Below are positions 24,459 to 34,855 of a DNA stretch of 64,000 bases, in pieces; positions within the stretch are counted from its first letter, which is position 1, and each line of letters starts with the position of its first letter. The notes under the pieces are model-generated. The model saw nothing but the letters and a program-made list of their open reading frames with translations. It searched no databases and was not told where the DNA came from. Origin of the DNA: Corynebacterium pseudotuberculosis (GTDB lineage Bacteria > Actinomycetota > Actinomycetes > Mycobacteriales > Mycobacteriaceae); contig NZ_CP021251.1 in the NCBI RefSeq assembly GCF_002155265.1, positions 1,240,001-1,304,000 of the forward strand, read 5' to 3'. The position numbers and the translations under genes are program-made.

Positions 24459-25229
24459 CTATTTATGGCGATCCGCAGAACGACGAGCGCGACGGTTCAT
24501 ACCCGAGATCTTGCCGCCCTTAGGGATAGGGCCTTTGGGGAGTCCCACGTTGGTTTGGACATTGTCCATGGACTCGATGCGGCTAGCGATTTCATACACA
24601 TCGTTCTTCTTGTACTGGCGATCGAGCTTGAGCAAGCTGGACTGCAGTTTTTTCAGCGGTACCTCGCCCTCACCGCTGCCCACAAACATTTCATGAATCG
24701 GCACACCAGGTGCTAGACGTGAAAGTCGCTGGCGCTGCTGATTGATCAGCGGGCGCAGATGATTTTTATTGCCCTCGCCTACAAGAACAATGCCGCAGAC
24801 GCCAATAACGCGGTGAAGCACATCCATTTGCTTAGTCACAGCAACACCAGTCTTGGTGCGCCATACAATGCCCACACCTGAGCGTAGATTCTCTAGTGCC
24901 CAGCCTGCGGCACCGGCCTGTCCCTCAGCCTTTTCGTAGACGCTATTTTGGAGCCTACGGGTGAAAATGAACATAGCAAGGAGCACACCCAGCAACAGGC
25001 CAGTGGGCAGCATAAACCACTGACCGTTCCACAACATTCCGATGAGGAAGAAAAGCAGGCCGAGGCCAAGGATTGATCCCACCATGATCGGCACTAGGGC
25101 CTTGTCCTGCTTGCGCTGGATGTTAAACGCCTGCCAGAGCTGAGACCAGTTCTGGCGGCGCTGGGCGCGCTTCGCCGCGCGCTGCTCCTTCTTCGCGGCC
25201 TTATCGGCCTGCTTCTTCGCGTCTGCCAT
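24459..25229 (-). CDS. DUF4191 membrane protein
   Basis: 256 aa from ATG 25229 (MADAKKQADKAAKKEQRAAK). A very basic Lys/Ala/Arg N-terminus, two adjacent membrane spans (about residues 52-95: IMVGSILGLGLLFFLIGML and MLPTGLLLGVLLAMFIF), then a soluble domain with GAAGWALENLRSG, VLHRVIGVCGIVLVGEG and a basic C-terminus. This is a conserved actinobacterial protein next to lipA in many genomes; role unknown. It follows lipA on the same strand after a gap of about 300 bases, so co-transcription is possible but lipA has its own hairpin. Confidence 0.85.
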   Translation of the reverse strand: MADAKKQADKAAKKEQRAAKRAQRRQNWSQLWQAFNIQRKQDKALVPIMVGSILGLGLLFFLIGMLWNGQWFMLPTGLLLGVLLAMFIFTRRLQNSVYEKAEGQAGAAGWALENLRSGVGIVWRTKTGVAVTKQMDVLHRVIGVCGIVLVGEGNKNHLRPLINQQRQRLSRLAPGVPIHEMFVGSGEGEVPLKKLQSSLLKLDRQYKKNDVYEIASRIESMDNVQTNVGLPKGPIPKGGKISGMNRRARRSADRHK

Positions 25230-25478
25230 GCATACCAGCTTAGCGGGCCATCCTATGCTATCTGCAATTAGACTCCGAGGCTCCTTGCAATGCAGATAGA
25301 TCTTTGGCGGAAATCGGCCCTGACGGGCCAAGCTACCACGTTGTGGGGTCATGCTTTAGAGCATGGAAAGATAACGCAACGTCGATCCGCGAGCCCCCTG
25401 AGTGCCAGGGGCACAGTACCTCATAAGCTTGGCGTGCGGGTTAATCGAGGACAGAACCCGCGGCATGATGCCAAGAAA

Positions 25479-25513
25479 AAAAGAAGACCTATCGGGGGAT
25501 AAGTCTTCTTTCT
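25479..25513 (-). terminator. lipA terminator
   Basis: AGAAGAC (25482-25488) pairs with GTCTTCT (25503-25509), flanked by A-run and T-run; just downstream of lipA on the minus strand. 25230-25478 shows no convincing gene. Confidence 0.6.
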
Positions 25514-25532
25514 AAAATACTGAGGGAAAATA

Positions 25533-26579
25533 TTACCGGGAAGAAACAACCGGGGTTTCTTTTGAGGGGCCGTATTTGCTCAGAAGCGTAGATGCCTCCT
25601 GGGCTGTGGTTCCCGCAGAAGTCTCAGCCAGATGTGCAAGATTATCCGGAAGCGTTTCCCCACGTGCCGCGAGAGCTTCAGAGTAAAGCTTGCCCGCTCG
25701 GTAGGAGGACCGCACGAGTGGGCCGGACATGACTGCCCCGAAACCTAACTCGCGGGCAAAATCAGCGTGTTCGATGAACTCTTCTGGTTTTACCCAGCGC
25801 TCGATGGGATGGTACATGGGGCCAGGGCGCAGGTACTGAGTGATAGTGATGATGTCACAGCCAGCAGAGTGCAGATCCGTGAGGGCCTCCCTGATTTCTT
25901 CGACCGTTTCGCCCATGCCAAGGATGAGGTTGGATTTGGTCACTAGGCCAAAATCGCGGGCCTGGCGGATTACGTCTAGGGAACGCTCATACCGGAATGC
26001 AGGACGGATACGCTTGAAGATGCGGGGGACAGTCTCCAAGTTATGCGCAAAGACTTCCGGTCGTGCTTCAAAGACTTCCTGCAAAAGGTCAGGCTTGCCC
26101 GAGAAATCCGGGGTGAGATTCTCTACACCCGTATGTGGGTTGAGCTCATGGATCTTGCGAACGACCTCGGCGTAGAGCCAAGCGCCCTCATCCTCTAAAT
26201 CGTCGCGGGTTACTCCAGTGATAGTGGAGTAATTCAACTTCATTTCACGCACAGATTCAGCAACTCGACGCGGTTCATCGCGGTCGAGGGGTTCTGGCTT
26301 TGCAGAGTTAATCTGGCAGAAATCACAGCGTCGTGAGCAGTTGGCACCACCGATGAGGAAGGTTGCTTCACGGGATTCCCAGCATTCATGAATATTGGGA
26401 CAACCGGCTTCCTGACACACGGTGTGCAGGCTGGCTCCCGATACCTTTTTCTTCATGTCCTGGTATTCAGGGCCAGTTTTTACCGCAGTGCGGATCCAGC
26501 GTGGTTTGCTCTCGATGGGGGTCTGCGAGTTGCGGGCCTCAACTCGGAGCATTCTGCGTCCTTCGGGTGCTGTAGTCAC
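25533..26579 (-). CDS. lipA: Lipoyl synthase (radical SAM)
   Basis: 348 aa with GTG 26579 as start (N-terminus [17 protein letters not shown] aligns with known corynebacterial LipA); an ATG three codons upstream is the alternative. Inserts two sulfurs into protein-bound octanoyl groups to make lipoyl. Auxiliary cluster cysteines C55, C60, C66 ([12 protein letters not shown]) and radical-SAM cluster C81, C85, C88 (CSRRCDFC) are present, with [10 protein letters not shown] and the C-terminal [11 protein letters not shown]. Works on octanoyl groups placed by LipB, encoded just upstream; targets here include GcvH and the E2 protein. Confidence 0.95.
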   Translation of the reverse strand: MTTAPEGRRMLRVEARNSQTPIESKPRWIRTAVKTGPEYQDMKKKVSGASLHTVCQEAGCPNIHECWESREATFLIGGANCSRRCDFCQINSAKPEPLDRDEPRRVAESVREMKLNYSTITGVTRDDLEDEGAWLYAEVVRKIHELNPHTGVENLTPDFSGKPDLLQEVFEARPEVFAHNLETVPRIFKRIRPAFRYERSLDVIRQARDFGLVTKSNLILGMGETVEEIREALTDLHSAGCDIITITQYLRPGPMYHPIERWVKPEEFIEHADFARELGFGAVMSGPLVRSSYRAGKLYSEALAARGETLPDNLAHLAETSAGTTAQEASTLLSKYGPSKETPVVSSR

Positions 26580-26615
26580 CCTATGCACACTACTCGTGCT
26601 ACAGGTGCACGTCGA

Positions 26616-26660
26616 AAAGCCCTCACTCGATGGGGGTTAACCAGGGAAAAGAGTGAGGGG
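26616..26660 (-). terminator. lipB terminator / attenuator before lipA
   Basis: CCCTCACTC (26620-26628) pairs with GAGTGAGGG (26651-26659); on the minus strand the stem is followed by CTTTTCG. It sits between lipB and lipA, so it may reduce read-through into lipA. Confidence 0.55.
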
Positions 26661-26691
26661 GTGAGGCGGCGCCTTTTGTACATGTGTTGTT

Positions 26692-27447
26692 TTACACAGT
26701 TCTGGGAAGCCCTTTGGTGGGATCTGGTGCAGAAGCAAACGTATGGTCTGCGACGATGAGTTTTCCAGAGAACGCATCCAGCAGAGCCTGGATAAGCGGT
26801 TGGGTTATGGACTCGACTGTGACCTCTTCCCCGAGCTCTTGGGAGAGCGTAGTAACTCCGGCGTCGGAGATTCCACAGGGAATGATGTGCTGATAATACT
26901 CGAGGGTGTTAGAGCAGTTAAGCGCCAAGCCATGCATAGTCACGCCACGCGTGATCCGGATACCTAATGCGGCTATTTTACGGTGATCGGCATCGCAGGC
27001 ACCGGGAACCCAGACCCCGGAGCGGCCGTCGATACGCCCGGCATGACTAATGCCGCGCTGGCGCACAACCTGAATCAACGCCTCCTCAACGCGGCGCACG
27101 TAATCCACTACATCGATGGGGTCGGCGAGTTTGAGGATTGGATATATCACCAGCTGACCAGGGCCATGCCACGTAATACGGCCGCCTCGATCAACATCAA
27201 TAACAGGCAAGCCATTTGTGGGGCGATCCTCCGGCTGAGTTCGCTTTCCTGCGGTATACACGCTTGGGTGCTCAAGAACTAAAAGTACGTCGCCAACCTC
27301 ATCTGCCGCGCGTTGTTTGGCCAAGGCAGCTTGGTAGTCCCAAGCCTCTTGATAATCCATCACGCCGAGGTTACGGATCTCCACGGGGTTTGCAGAGGCA
27401 CGGATGGATTTGTCAGCAGGGAAAAAGGGATCACGAGGCGCAGTCAT
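26692..27447 (-). CDS. lipB: Octanoyl-[ACP]:protein N-octanoyltransferase
   Basis: 251 aa. Transfers octanoyl from acyl carrier protein to lipoyl-domain lysines. [60 protein letters not shown] and the catalytic Cys in [14 protein letters not shown] are all family signatures; the catalytic Lys is in RKIAALG. Length is normal. Transcribed with lipA (gap of about 110 bases containing a hairpin). The neighbouring gcv genes supply a major substrate, GcvH. Confidence 0.95.
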   Translation of the reverse strand: MTAPRDPFFPADKSIRASANPVEIRNLGVMDYQEAWDYQAALAKQRAADEVGDVLLVLEHPSVYTAGKRTQPEDRPTNGLPVIDVDRGGRITWHGPGQLVIYPILKLADPIDVVDYVRRVEEALIQVVRQRGISHAGRIDGRSGVWVPGACDADHRKIAALGIRITRGVTMHGLALNCSNTLEYYQHIIPCGISDAGVTTLSQELGEEVTVESITQPLIQALLDAFSGKLIVADHTFASAPDPTKGLPRTV

Positions 27448-27542
27448 GGCACTGAGGATACGTCTGACTCTCTGTCACTGAAAATACATGGAGTCTTAGC
27501 GTATTTGCATTGACGTTAGGGCAATCGTTCAGCGTAAAGACC

Positions 27543-28004
27543 ATGAGTATTACACCAGATCGGGAAATTTATCCGATGCCAATGTTTGTCACACTGACCG
27601 TTAAAGATTTCCAGCGCAGCGAGAAATTTTTCCACGCTGCCGGTTTTATTACCTTAGCTACCGTTCCAGACCCACAAGGCAATCCGGCGGTTCTTCATCT
27701 GCGCAGGTTAAGAAACCAAGATGTACTGTTGGTTCAGCAAGAAAACACGGAGTCGAAGACGCACAGCACAGCGCCCGCAAGCGTTCAAGTGTCCTTTTCT
27801 ACGCACCAAGAGGATCTTGACCAGCTAGCTCTTTGCTTAGAAAGCGCGGTAAGTGGGTGCGCTGAAATAGAAAAACCTCAAGACACCTTGTGGTTTACCA
27901 GAGATCTTGTGGTTACAGATCCAGACGGTCATCGAATTATTTTTACCCAACAGAGAAGAGATGATGCAGCAGACGCTACACGCTGGGCAGAAACGTTCTC
28001 ATAA
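27543..28004 (+). CDS. VOC (glyoxalase/bleomycin-resistance fold) protein
   Basis: 153 aa from ATG 27543 (SITPDREIYPMPMFVTLTV). The VOC pattern is visible: strand-helix FVTLTVKDFQRSEKFFHAAG, VLHLRRLRNQDVLLVQQ, VQVSFSTHQEDLDQLALCLE, and the closing TRDLVVTDPDGHRIIFTQ. One expected metal ligand may be present as His/Glu near the strands, but substrate is unknown. It is isolated between lipB (divergent) and gcvH (convergent, sharing a terminator). Confidence 0.8.
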   Translation: MSITPDREIYPMPMFVTLTVKDFQRSEKFFHAAGFITLATVPDPQGNPAVLHLRRLRNQDVLLVQQENTESKTHSTAPASVQVSFSTHQEDLDQLALCLESAVSGCAEIEKPQDTLWFTRDLVVTDPDGHRIIFTQQRRDDAADATRWAETFS

Positions 28005-28018
28005 CGCCTAAACAAAAC

Positions 28019-28063
28019 AACAACGCCACCATGCTTTGTTCTAAAAGACATGGTGGCGTTGTT
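28019..28063. terminator. Bidirectional terminator between VOC gene and gcvH
   Basis: AACAACGCCACCATG (28019-28033) pairs perfectly with CATGGTGGCGTTGTT (28049-28063), loop 15. Serves both convergent genes. Confidence 0.85.
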
Positions 28064-28089
28064 CGGCTAGGGCAGAGCGCTAAAAATTC

Positions 28090-28476
28090 TTAAACTCCGT
28101 TAGCCTCTGCGTATTCGTCGGCGGTGAGAAGCTTTCCGACGGACTCAACTTCCACCTCAAAGAGCCAGCCATCGCCGAAAGGATCGTTGTTGATAATGGA
28201 GTAGTCGTCGTGAACTGCGTCGTTCACAGCGGTTACCGTGCCTGTAACAGGGGAATACAGGTCGGAGACGCTCTTAGTGGACTCGACCTCGCCACAGGTC
28301 TCGCCGGCCTCTACGGAGTCGCCAACCTGGGGAAGCTCAGCAAAGACAACTTCCCCCAAGCGGTCAGTGGCCACCGAGGTGATGCCAACTTTGACAGTCG
28401 CCCCGGCAGCGGAATCAGCGATTGCGTCGATCCATTCGTGGTCTTCGGAGTAGGAGAAGCTTTCAGGAAGAGACAT
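28090..28476 (-). CDS. gcvH: Glycine cleavage system H protein
   Basis: 128 aa lipoyl carrier. SYSEDHEWI at the N-terminus, VGITSVATDRLGEVVFAELP, and Lys68 in GEVESTKSVSDLYSPV is the lipoylation site. It shuttles the aminomethyl group from GcvP to GcvT. Last gene of a gcvP-gcvT-gcvH cluster (64-base gap after gcvT). LipB and LipA, encoded 250 bases beyond the terminator, should modify it. Confidence 0.95.
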   Translation of the reverse strand: MSLPESFSYSEDHEWIDAIADSAAGATVKVGITSVATDRLGEVVFAELPQVGDSVEAGETCGEVESTKSVSDLYSPVTGTVTAVNDAVHDDYSIINNDPFGDGWLFEVEVESVGKLLTADEYAEANGV

Positions 28477-28540
28477 AGGTTTGGGTCTACCTTTCTAGAA
28501 TGCGAAACGACTCATATAGATCATTTTGGAGTCTATCGGT

Positions 28541-29674
28541 TTAGTTTTTCTCGCGGGAGTAAAACGGCAAAGAAACTACCGTGAAGGGATATTTTTTCCC
28601 TCTAATATCTGCGGTGAGTTCTGTACCCACTTCACTGAGTTCTTTTTCCACGTAGGCCAAGGCAATAGGGTGCCCCAGCGTCGGCGAGGGCTGCCCCGAG
28701 GTGACGGTTCCCACAACGTTTCCATCGCCGTCGAGGATCTCTGCGCCGTGTCGTGCTGCACGACGTTCTGAGGATGCCAGCCCAACGAGCACCCTTGTAT
28801 GAGTACTAGGAGCGCTCAGAGCCTCTTTACCCACAAAGTCGCCTTCTTTTTTCTTACTCACCAGCATGCCCAATCCCGCGTCTCTGGGGCTAAGGTCTCG
28901 GGAGAGCTCGTTCCCATAGAGGGGCATTCCGGCTTCAAGGCGCAGTGAGTCTCTAGAAGCAAGCCCACAGGGGAGCAGCGAGTAACGCTCATCTTGGCCG
29001 GCCTGATAAATAGCATCCCATAGTGCAGGAGCTTTATCGTTGGATATATAGAGCTCAAATCCATCTTCTCCGGTATATCCAGTCCGAGCTAGGAGCACAG
29101 AAAAGCCTGCTATAACGGCGTTGCCGCATGAATAGTAGCGCATGTTGGATATCAGATCGGCCGTATCTGGATCCGCGGAGGCGTCGATAAGCGAAAGAAG
29201 CAGCGCCTGAGAACGGGGTCCCTGAACTGCGATGAGTGCAGTATCTGTAGACTCATCAGCGACAGTGACTTGGTATCCTGCGGCTCGTGAGCGAAGTTCC
29301 TCAGCAACCACCGCCGCATTTCCAGCGTTAGGGACAACCAGAAATTCATCGTCAGCTAAGCGATACGTAATCAAGTCATCAATGATGCCACCGTCCTCGG
29401 AGACGATCATCGAGTATTTTGCTTTGTTAACGGGAAGCACAGAGAGCTGAGAGATCAGCGCATAATCAAGGAAGTCCCCGGCCTGTGGTCCGCTAACCCG
29501 AATCTCTCCCATATGAGAAAGATCAAATAACCCACATGTTTTACGCACTGCATGGTGTTCTTCAAGCTCGGAACCGTACTTCAGCGGCATATCCCAATCT
29601 CCAAAGGGCGTAAAAGCAGCCCCTAGATCCTGGTGCCGGCTGTGCAAAGGCGAGGTACGAAGTGTGGAAGCCAT
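28541..29674 (-). CDS. gcvT: Aminomethyltransferase (glycine cleavage T protein)
   Basis: 377 aa. LHSRHQDLGAAFTPFGDWDM, FDLSHMGEIRVSGP, DDLITYRLADDEFLVVPNAG, the folate-binding LLARTGYTGEDGFELY with the key Asp, and GLASRDSLRLEAGMPLYGNE are all present. Transfers the methylene group to tetrahydrofolate and releases ammonia. It lies 105 bases after gcvP, with a small hairpin between. Confidence 0.95.
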   Translation of the reverse strand: MASTLRTSPLHSRHQDLGAAFTPFGDWDMPLKYGSELEEHHAVRKTCGLFDLSHMGEIRVSGPQAGDFLDYALISQLSVLPVNKAKYSMIVSEDGGIIDDLITYRLADDEFLVVPNAGNAAVVAEELRSRAAGYQVTVADESTDTALIAVQGPRSQALLLSLIDASADPDTADLISNMRYYSCGNAVIAGFSVLLARTGYTGEDGFELYISNDKAPALWDAIYQAGQDERYSLLPCGLASRDSLRLEAGMPLYGNELSRDLSPRDAGLGMLVSKKKEGDFVGKEALSAPSTHTRVLVGLASSERRAARHGAEILDGDGNVVGTVTSGQPSPTLGHPIALAYVEKELSEVGTELTADIRGKKYPFTVVSLPFYSREKN

Positions 29675-29720
29675 ATGCTTTAGATCCTTTCATCGAAAAA
29701 TATATGAGCGAGCTGCTGAC

Positions 29721-29764
29721 CTCTGCGGCGTGAATACGGAAGAACGTAGGACCACACCGCAGAG
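29721..29764 (-). terminator. Weak hairpin between gcvP and gcvT
   Basis: CTCTGCGG (29721-29728) pairs with CCGCAGAG (29757-29764). No T-run; may modulate read-through or mRNA decay. Confidence 0.3.
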
Positions 29765-29779
29765 ATGCGTGAAGCGAGG

Positions 29780-32635
29780 CTAGCCCTCGACGTTAAAAGC
29801 CTCAGGCGGTGGGCAGGAGCATACAAAATTCCTGTCGCCATAAGCCTCATCGAGGCGACGAACGGATGGGAAATACTTGTTAGCCTGAAGCGATGCCACC
29901 GGATAGGCGGCCTGAGCACGGCTAAACAAGTGATCCCAGTTATCTCTAGCGATGGAATAAGCAGTAAAAGGTGCGTGGTGCAGGACAGATTCTTCATATT
30001 CAATGGCACCATCAGCGATCTGCTGGATCTCTGCGCGAATAGCAAGTAATGCCTCGATAAAGCGGTCTAGCTCGCCCTTATCTTCAGATTCCGTGGGCTC
30101 CACCATCAATGTGCCAGCGACAGGGAAGGACAGCGTGGGAGCATGGAATCCATAATCCATCAAACGTTTGGCCACATCCGCAGCCGTGACGCCTGTCTGA
30201 TCAGTAATCGGACGCAGATCAAGGATGCACTCATGCGCTACCAAATCATTTTCACCGGTATAGAGAATAGGGAAGGCATCTTTTAATGAGCGTGCCAGGT
30301 AATTCGCCCCAAGAATTGCCGAAGCGGTGGCCTCGCGTAGACCCTTGCCACCCATCATCGCAATATAAGACCAAGAAATCGGAAGGACACCCGCCGAACC
30401 AAACCGTGCAGATACCATGGGGACTCCCGTAGATAATGGGCACGGAATCGCAGCATCTGAGTCCAATGGGTTAGTGGGTAAGAAAGGCACGAGATGCTCT
30501 GCTACAGCCACAGGACCTACACCAGGACCGCCTCCCCCGTGGGGAATTGTGAAGGTTTTGTGCAGGTTGAGATGGCTGACGTCACCCCCAAACTTTCCTG
30601 GTCGTGCTACTCCAGCGAGTGCATTGAGGTTTGCTCCGTCGATATAGACCTGGCCGCCTGCTGCGTGTACCTTCTCGCACACGTCAGTTACGGTATCTTC
30701 AAAAACACCGTGCGTGGACGGATACGTAATCATGATGCCGGCCACGTGTCCCTCATGCTTGGCCAGTTTTGCGTCAAGATCATCAACATCGATGGAACCA
30801 TCCGCTGCTGTGGCAACCACAACTACTCGAAGATTAGCCAAGGTCGCAGACGCTGCGTTTGTTCCATGAGCAGATTGCGGAATCAGAATGATATCGCGTT
30901 GATTGTCACCACGAGACTGGTGGTAACGGCTAATAGCCAGCAAGCCAGCCAACTCACCTTGAGATCCAGCATTGGGCTGAACAGACACTCGGGCATAGCC
31001 GGTGATATCAGCAAGCCAGCCCTCGAGCTCCTCGATCAGTGCCCTCCAGCCTCGGGTCTGAGAATCTGGAGCAAAGGGGTGAATGTTTGCAAACTCCGGC
31101 CAAGTGATGGGCTCCATACCCGTGGTCGGATTCAGCTTCATGGTGCATGAGCCCAAAGGGATCATCGAGCGATCGAGGGCAAGATCTTTGTCTGACAAAG
31201 CCCGAAGATAACGCAGCATCTGGGTCTCTGAATACACAGAGCTAAAGACCGGGTGGGTAATAGGCTCGTTGCTGCGTACTGCCCATTCTGGGAAGTCTTT
31301 AGAAGTCTCCTCCAAGACACTCGCTCCAAAAGCCTCGGCTAACGTAACCACATCTTTCGCAGTGGCCGACTCCCCAAAAGCAACACTAACCAGATCTGTG
31401 CCGATAGGACGCACTAAATAGCCAGATTCCGCCAGAGCATCGGTAATTTCTTGAGCCCTTCCGGGGACTCGAACCGTGACAGTATCAAAAAAGTCTTTAT
31501 GTACCAGCTCTAACGTAGACTCGTTTTCTACTGCCGCAGCAAACGTGGAGGCGAGTTCATGCACATGGCGTGCGATGGCTTTGAGCCCTTCAGGGCCATG
31601 CCAGATCGCATACATTGAGGCACATACTGCTAGCAGGGCCTGAGCAGTACAAATGTTGCTGGTCGCGCGCTCTCGGCGGATATGTTGTTCTCTGGTTTGC
31701 AGGGCCAATCTATAAGCAGGGTGGCCCTCAGCATCTACGGAGACACCGACGATTCGGCCCGGTAGCTGGCGCTTGAACTTATCAGATACCGCCATAAAGG
31801 CGGCATGTGGGCCACCAAAGAACAAGGGGACACCAAAACGCTGGGAAGAACCCACAGCAATATCTGCATCCATCGCGCCGGGAGATTCCAATAGAGTGAG
31901 CGCGAGGAGATCCGTGGACACTGCGGCTAGTCCGCCGCGTGCATGAATATCAGCGATAATGGGGCGAATATCGGAGATATCACCTTCAGTGCCTGGATAG
32001 GCTATAACCACGCCCACCAAGCTATCTCCGACTAGCCCTGAAGTAACATCAGCGATTTCCACCTCTACGTCGATGGCGCGCGCACGCTCGGCCGCGACAG
32101 AGAGAACTTGGGGGTGCAGGCGGGCGTCGAGAAGCACTCTGTGACCCTTTTTATTGGTGCGCGCCATTAACCCGACGGCTTCAGCGACCGCGGTGGCTTC
32201 ATCGAGCAAAGAGGCATTGGCTACGGGGAGTCCGGTGAGCTCACTAACCAAGGTCTGGAAGTTAAGCAGCGCCTCCAGGCGTCCCTGCGAAATCTCGGGT
32301 TGATAAGGGGTGTAGGCGGTGTACCATGCAGGGTTTTCTACAACATTTCGCCGAATCACTGGAGGAGTAAGGGTGTCATAAAAACCCTGTCCGAAGAATG
32401 ATTTGAGAACCACATTCTGGTCTGCATACTCGCGTAGCTTGGTTAGCGCCTCTTCCTCCGACAGCGGATGCGCGGGTTCAGGAAGATCTTGGGACTTAAT
32501 CCCGGAGGGAACTGCGGCATCTAACAGCTCTTCGAGGGAGGCGTATCCGACGCGTTTGAGCATCGCCACCCTCTCAGTTTCGTTGGGTCCGATGTGCCGG
32601 CTCACATAGCGTGCAGAGGGCGAGGATATCGTCAT
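29780..32635 (-). CDS. gcvP: Glycine dehydrogenase (decarboxylating), P protein
   Basis: 951 aa, the single-chain form, from ATG 32635 with AAGGAG upstream; the open frame runs 70 codons further but these are not conserved-looking. [18 protein letters not shown] is the usual start. PLP-binding Lys lies in [18 protein letters not shown]; the Gly-rich loop follows. [13 protein letters not shown] and [14 protein letters not shown] are family signatures. Decarboxylates glycine and passes the aminomethyl group to GcvH. No glycine riboswitch was recognised in the 32636-32872 leader. Confidence 0.95.
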   Translation of the reverse strand: MTISSPSARYVSRHIGPNETERVAMLKRVGYASLEELLDAAVPSGIKSQDLPEPAHPLSEEEALTKLREYADQNVVLKSFFGQGFYDTLTPPVIRRNVVENPAWYTAYTPYQPEISQGRLEALLNFQTLVSELTGLPVANASLLDEATAVAEAVGLMARTNKKGHRVLLDARLHPQVLSVAAERARAIDVEVEIADVTSGLVGDSLVGVVIAYPGTEGDISDIRPIIADIHARGGLAAVSTDLLALTLLESPGAMDADIAVGSSQRFGVPLFFGGPHAAFMAVSDKFKRQLPGRIVGVSVDAEGHPAYRLALQTREQHIRRERATSNICTAQALLAVCASMYAIWHGPEGLKAIARHVHELASTFAAAVENESTLELVHKDFFDTVTVRVPGRAQEITDALAESGYLVRPIGTDLVSVAFGESATAKDVVTLAEAFGASVLEETSKDFPEWAVRSNEPITHPVFSSVYSETQMLRYLRALSDKDLALDRSMIPLGSCTMKLNPTTGMEPITWPEFANIHPFAPDSQTRGWRALIEELEGWLADITGYARVSVQPNAGSQGELAGLLAISRYHQSRGDNQRDIILIPQSAHGTNAASATLANLRVVVVATAADGSIDVDDLDAKLAKHEGHVAGIMITYPSTHGVFEDTVTDVCEKVHAAGGQVYIDGANLNALAGVARPGKFGGDVSHLNLHKTFTIPHGGGGPGVGPVAVAEHLVPFLPTNPLDSDAAIPCPLSTGVPMVSARFGSAGVLPISWSYIAMMGGKGLREATASAILGANYLARSLKDAFPILYTGENDLVAHECILDLRPITDQTGVTAADVAKRLMDYGFHAPTLSFPVAGTLMVEPTESEDKGELDRFIEALLAIRAEIQQIADGAIEYEESVLHHAPFTAYSIARDNWDHLFSRAQAAYPVASLQANKYFPSVRRLDEAYGDRNFVCSCPPPEAFNVEG

Positions 32636-32872
32636 AGTCTTCAACTTCTCCTTGGGTGGAGGATGGCTAGTGATGCTCGCCATTATATGGATGAAACAGT
32701 GGTTTTGGATACATATTGAGGAAGAGGGTGCATAAAAACTCTGTGAAATTAATCGGACGATGGCTAGCTTGTCGTTTTTGAGGGAGCTAGGGCTTAAGAG
32801 GCTAGAAAACCGAAGATTGGTATTTCTAGCGTTCTCACAAACCACACCTTTATCTGTAAGAATCGAAGAAAA
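32636..32872. other. gcvP leader / intergenic region
   Basis: No gene. It should hold the gcvP promoter on the minus strand. I looked for tandem glycine-riboswitch elements and found no convincing pair. Confidence 0.4.
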
Positions 32873-32916
32873 AGGCGGCAGCCGACTCCTCTTGAAAGAG
32901 AAGTCGGCTGCCGCCT
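32873..32916 (-). terminator. Terminator of the E2 acyltransferase gene
   Basis: AGGCGGCAGCCGACT (32873-32887) pairs perfectly with AGTCGGCTGCCGCCT (32902-32916); on the minus strand it is followed by TTTTTCTTC. Confidence 0.85.
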
Positions 32917-32955
32917 GATTACCAGTGGAACGCTATCCGCGGAACCGCAGGTGGA

Positions 32956-34269
32956 TTAGAGGTTGAGGTCGTCCTGGAACTTAGCCTTTTCCAGGCGATC
33001 CTTGATCGTCGCGGTGAAGCGACCGGCATCAGCGCCGTCTACGATCTGGTGATCATAAGAGAACGGGATGTAGCACATTTGACGGATTGCGATGGCGTCC
33101 GAGCCATTCTCAGTGATTACCACTGGGCGCTTCTGGATCGCAGCGGTGCCCAAGATACCAACCTGCGGTGGAACCAAGATTGGGGTATCTGCCAAGGCAC
33201 CCTCGGAACCGATATTGGTCACAGTGAAGGTTGCGCCGGATAGGTCGTTTGGCTTCAGCTTATTGTTACGGGCGCGATCGGCCAGATCAACAATAGCCTG
33301 AGCGATCTCCGGCAACGTAAGCTCCTGGGCCTTGTGGATCACAGGGGTGAGCAGACCGCGCTCGGTATCCACTGCAATCGCAATATTGACGTCGGAGTGG
33401 TAAGTGATCTCCTTGGTGGCAGCGTTGTAAGACGCATTCACGTTCGGGTGCAGGACTAGAGCCTCAACCACGGCCTTAACAAAGAACGGCAGGTAGGTCA
33501 GGTTAACGCCATACTTTTCGATGAATGCCGGCTTGTTGTCCTTGCGCAGCGTGGCAACGTTGGTCATATCCACCTCTTGAAGATGCGTGAGCTGTGCAGA
33601 AATCTGCAATGCCTCGACCATCTTCTTAGCCGTGATCTCGCGGATGCGGTTGACCTTCTGGGTGGTACCAATAAGCTCTGCCTTTGCAGGATCAACGCTC
33701 TTGGTGGACCAGTTAGCGCGAGGATCCTTAACAGCAGCAGGGGCTTCTTTTTGAGCCGGCTCAGATCCTTGCCCGGCTGCGGCGAGAACGTCTTGCTTAC
33801 GGATACGGCCGCCAACGCCGGTACCTTCGACCTTATTGAGGTCAACGCCGTACTTATTAGCAAGCTTGCGTACCAATGGGGTCACATAAGGAACGTTTTG
33901 GTTATCGACTGGCTTTGCAGCCTCTTTAGCCGGTTCTTCCTTAGGTGCTTCCTTGGTGGGTTCTGCCTTGGGTGCTTCCTGCTTCGGCTCTTCCTTCTTC
34001 TCATCAGAATCGCTTGCGGCAGGAGCCTCACCTTCCTCACCGATGATGGCGATAACATCGCCGACATCAACGGTGTCGTCTTCGTTGAAGCGAACCTCCA
34101 ACAGAACGCCCGCAACGGGGGAAGGAACCTCGGTGTCAACCTTGTCAGTGGAAACCTCGAGCAACGGCTCGTCGACGTCGACGGTGTCGCCGACAGACTT
34201 GAGCCACTGGGTAATTGTTCCCTCAGTGACGGATTCGCCGAGTTCAGGCATTTCAACGGAGTGCGCCAT
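32956..34269 (-). CDS. sucB: Dihydrolipoamide acyltransferase (E2) with a single lipoyl domain
   Basis: 437 aa. Lipoyl domain at 1-78 with the lipoylated Lys in VSTDKVDTEVP; a Lys/Glu/Pro/Ala linker (about 82-122); a peripheral subunit-binding domain (about 126-165: VTPLVRKLANKYGVDLNKV, GVGGRIRKQDVLAA); and the catalytic domain to the end with the active-site SYDHQIVDGADAGRF. In C. glutamicum the protein named SucB/AceF serves pyruvate (and in the hybrid complex 2-oxoglutarate) dehydrogenase and has three lipoyl domains at about 675 aa; this one has only one. The N-terminus is complete, so the shortness is real in the text. Needs LipB/LipA. Confidence 0.9.
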   Translation of the reverse strand: MAHSVEMPELGESVTEGTITQWLKSVGDTVDVDEPLLEVSTDKVDTEVPSPVAGVLLEVRFNEDDTVDVGDVIAIIGEEGEAPAASDSDEKKEEPKQEAPKAEPTKEAPKEEPAKEAAKPVDNQNVPYVTPLVRKLANKYGVDLNKVEGTGVGGRIRKQDVLAAAGQGSEPAQKEAPAAVKDPRANWSTKSVDPAKAELIGTTQKVNRIREITAKKMVEALQISAQLTHLQEVDMTNVATLRKDNKPAFIEKYGVNLTYLPFFVKAVVEALVLHPNVNASYNAATKEITYHSDVNIAIAVDTERGLLTPVIHKAQELTLPEIAQAIVDLADRARNNKLKPNDLSGATFTVTNIGSEGALADTPILVPPQVGILGTAAIQKRPVVITENGSDAIAIRQMCYIPFSYDHQIVDGADAGRFTATIKDRLEKAKFQDDLNL

Positions 34270-34396
34270 AGTGTTTAGACTCCTCGAAAGTCGTGTAGAT
34301 CAAAAAGCTAATACCTAATGAGCGTACCGTCTAACCCAAACAGATGTGATGTTAAGGGGGAATTCTCTGTAGATTTTGCCCCTACAATTAACTTCT

Positions 34397-34792
34397 GTGT
34401 TCAATTTTTTCGGACGAAAGACCCCCAGATCTAACATCAAACCGCCCCGAGGCCCGGGCGATACTGTTCGCGAAAAAGATCTGCTTTACCTCAAACAATG
34501 GAGCGAGTCGCGTGCAGTAGTTGAGGGTTTTGTTGAGCCTGAGACCGTTGTCAACGAGATGTCGATAGTGCTTGTGGATATCACGGGAGATTTCACGCGA
34601 CGCAGGATTGGCGGGCCTAAAGGTATCGACGTCGTAGCAAAAGAACTAGGAATTCCCGTGTATGACGTGGAAGAGACTGGATATCCGCAGAGAATGCGGG
34701 AAAAAATCGAGCGCGACAGGATTTTACGTAAACGTGAGGAACAACGCCTCAGGCGCGCAAAGTTTGAAAAAGATAACGATGCTAAGGATTAG
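34397..34792 (+). CDS. Conserved actinobacterial protein of unknown function
   Basis: 131 aa from GTG 34397 (VFNFFGRKTPRSNIKPPRGP). An amphipathic N-terminus, then DLLYLKQWSESRAVVEGFVEPETVV, a beta-rich centre (MSIVLVDITGDFTRRRIGG), GIPVYDVEETGYPQRMREK, and a very basic helical tail. Homologues are often called 'oxidoreductase' without basis. It is divergent from the E2 gene, about 130 bases apart, and convergent to pepA. Confidence 0.7.
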   Translation: MFNFFGRKTPRSNIKPPRGPGDTVREKDLLYLKQWSESRAVVEGFVEPETVVNEMSIVLVDITGDFTRRRIGGPKGIDVVAKELGIPVYDVEETGYPQRMREKIERDRILRKREEQRLRRAKFEKDNDAKD

Positions 34793-34855
34793 CCGTATAT
34801 AGCGTGCCGACGCCTCTCCGTAACCCAAAACAGGGCAATGCTCATAGAAGAAAAA

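Noticed and set aside
32636..32872. Glycine riboswitch before gcvP
   Set aside because: No tandem aptamer signature seen on the minus strand.
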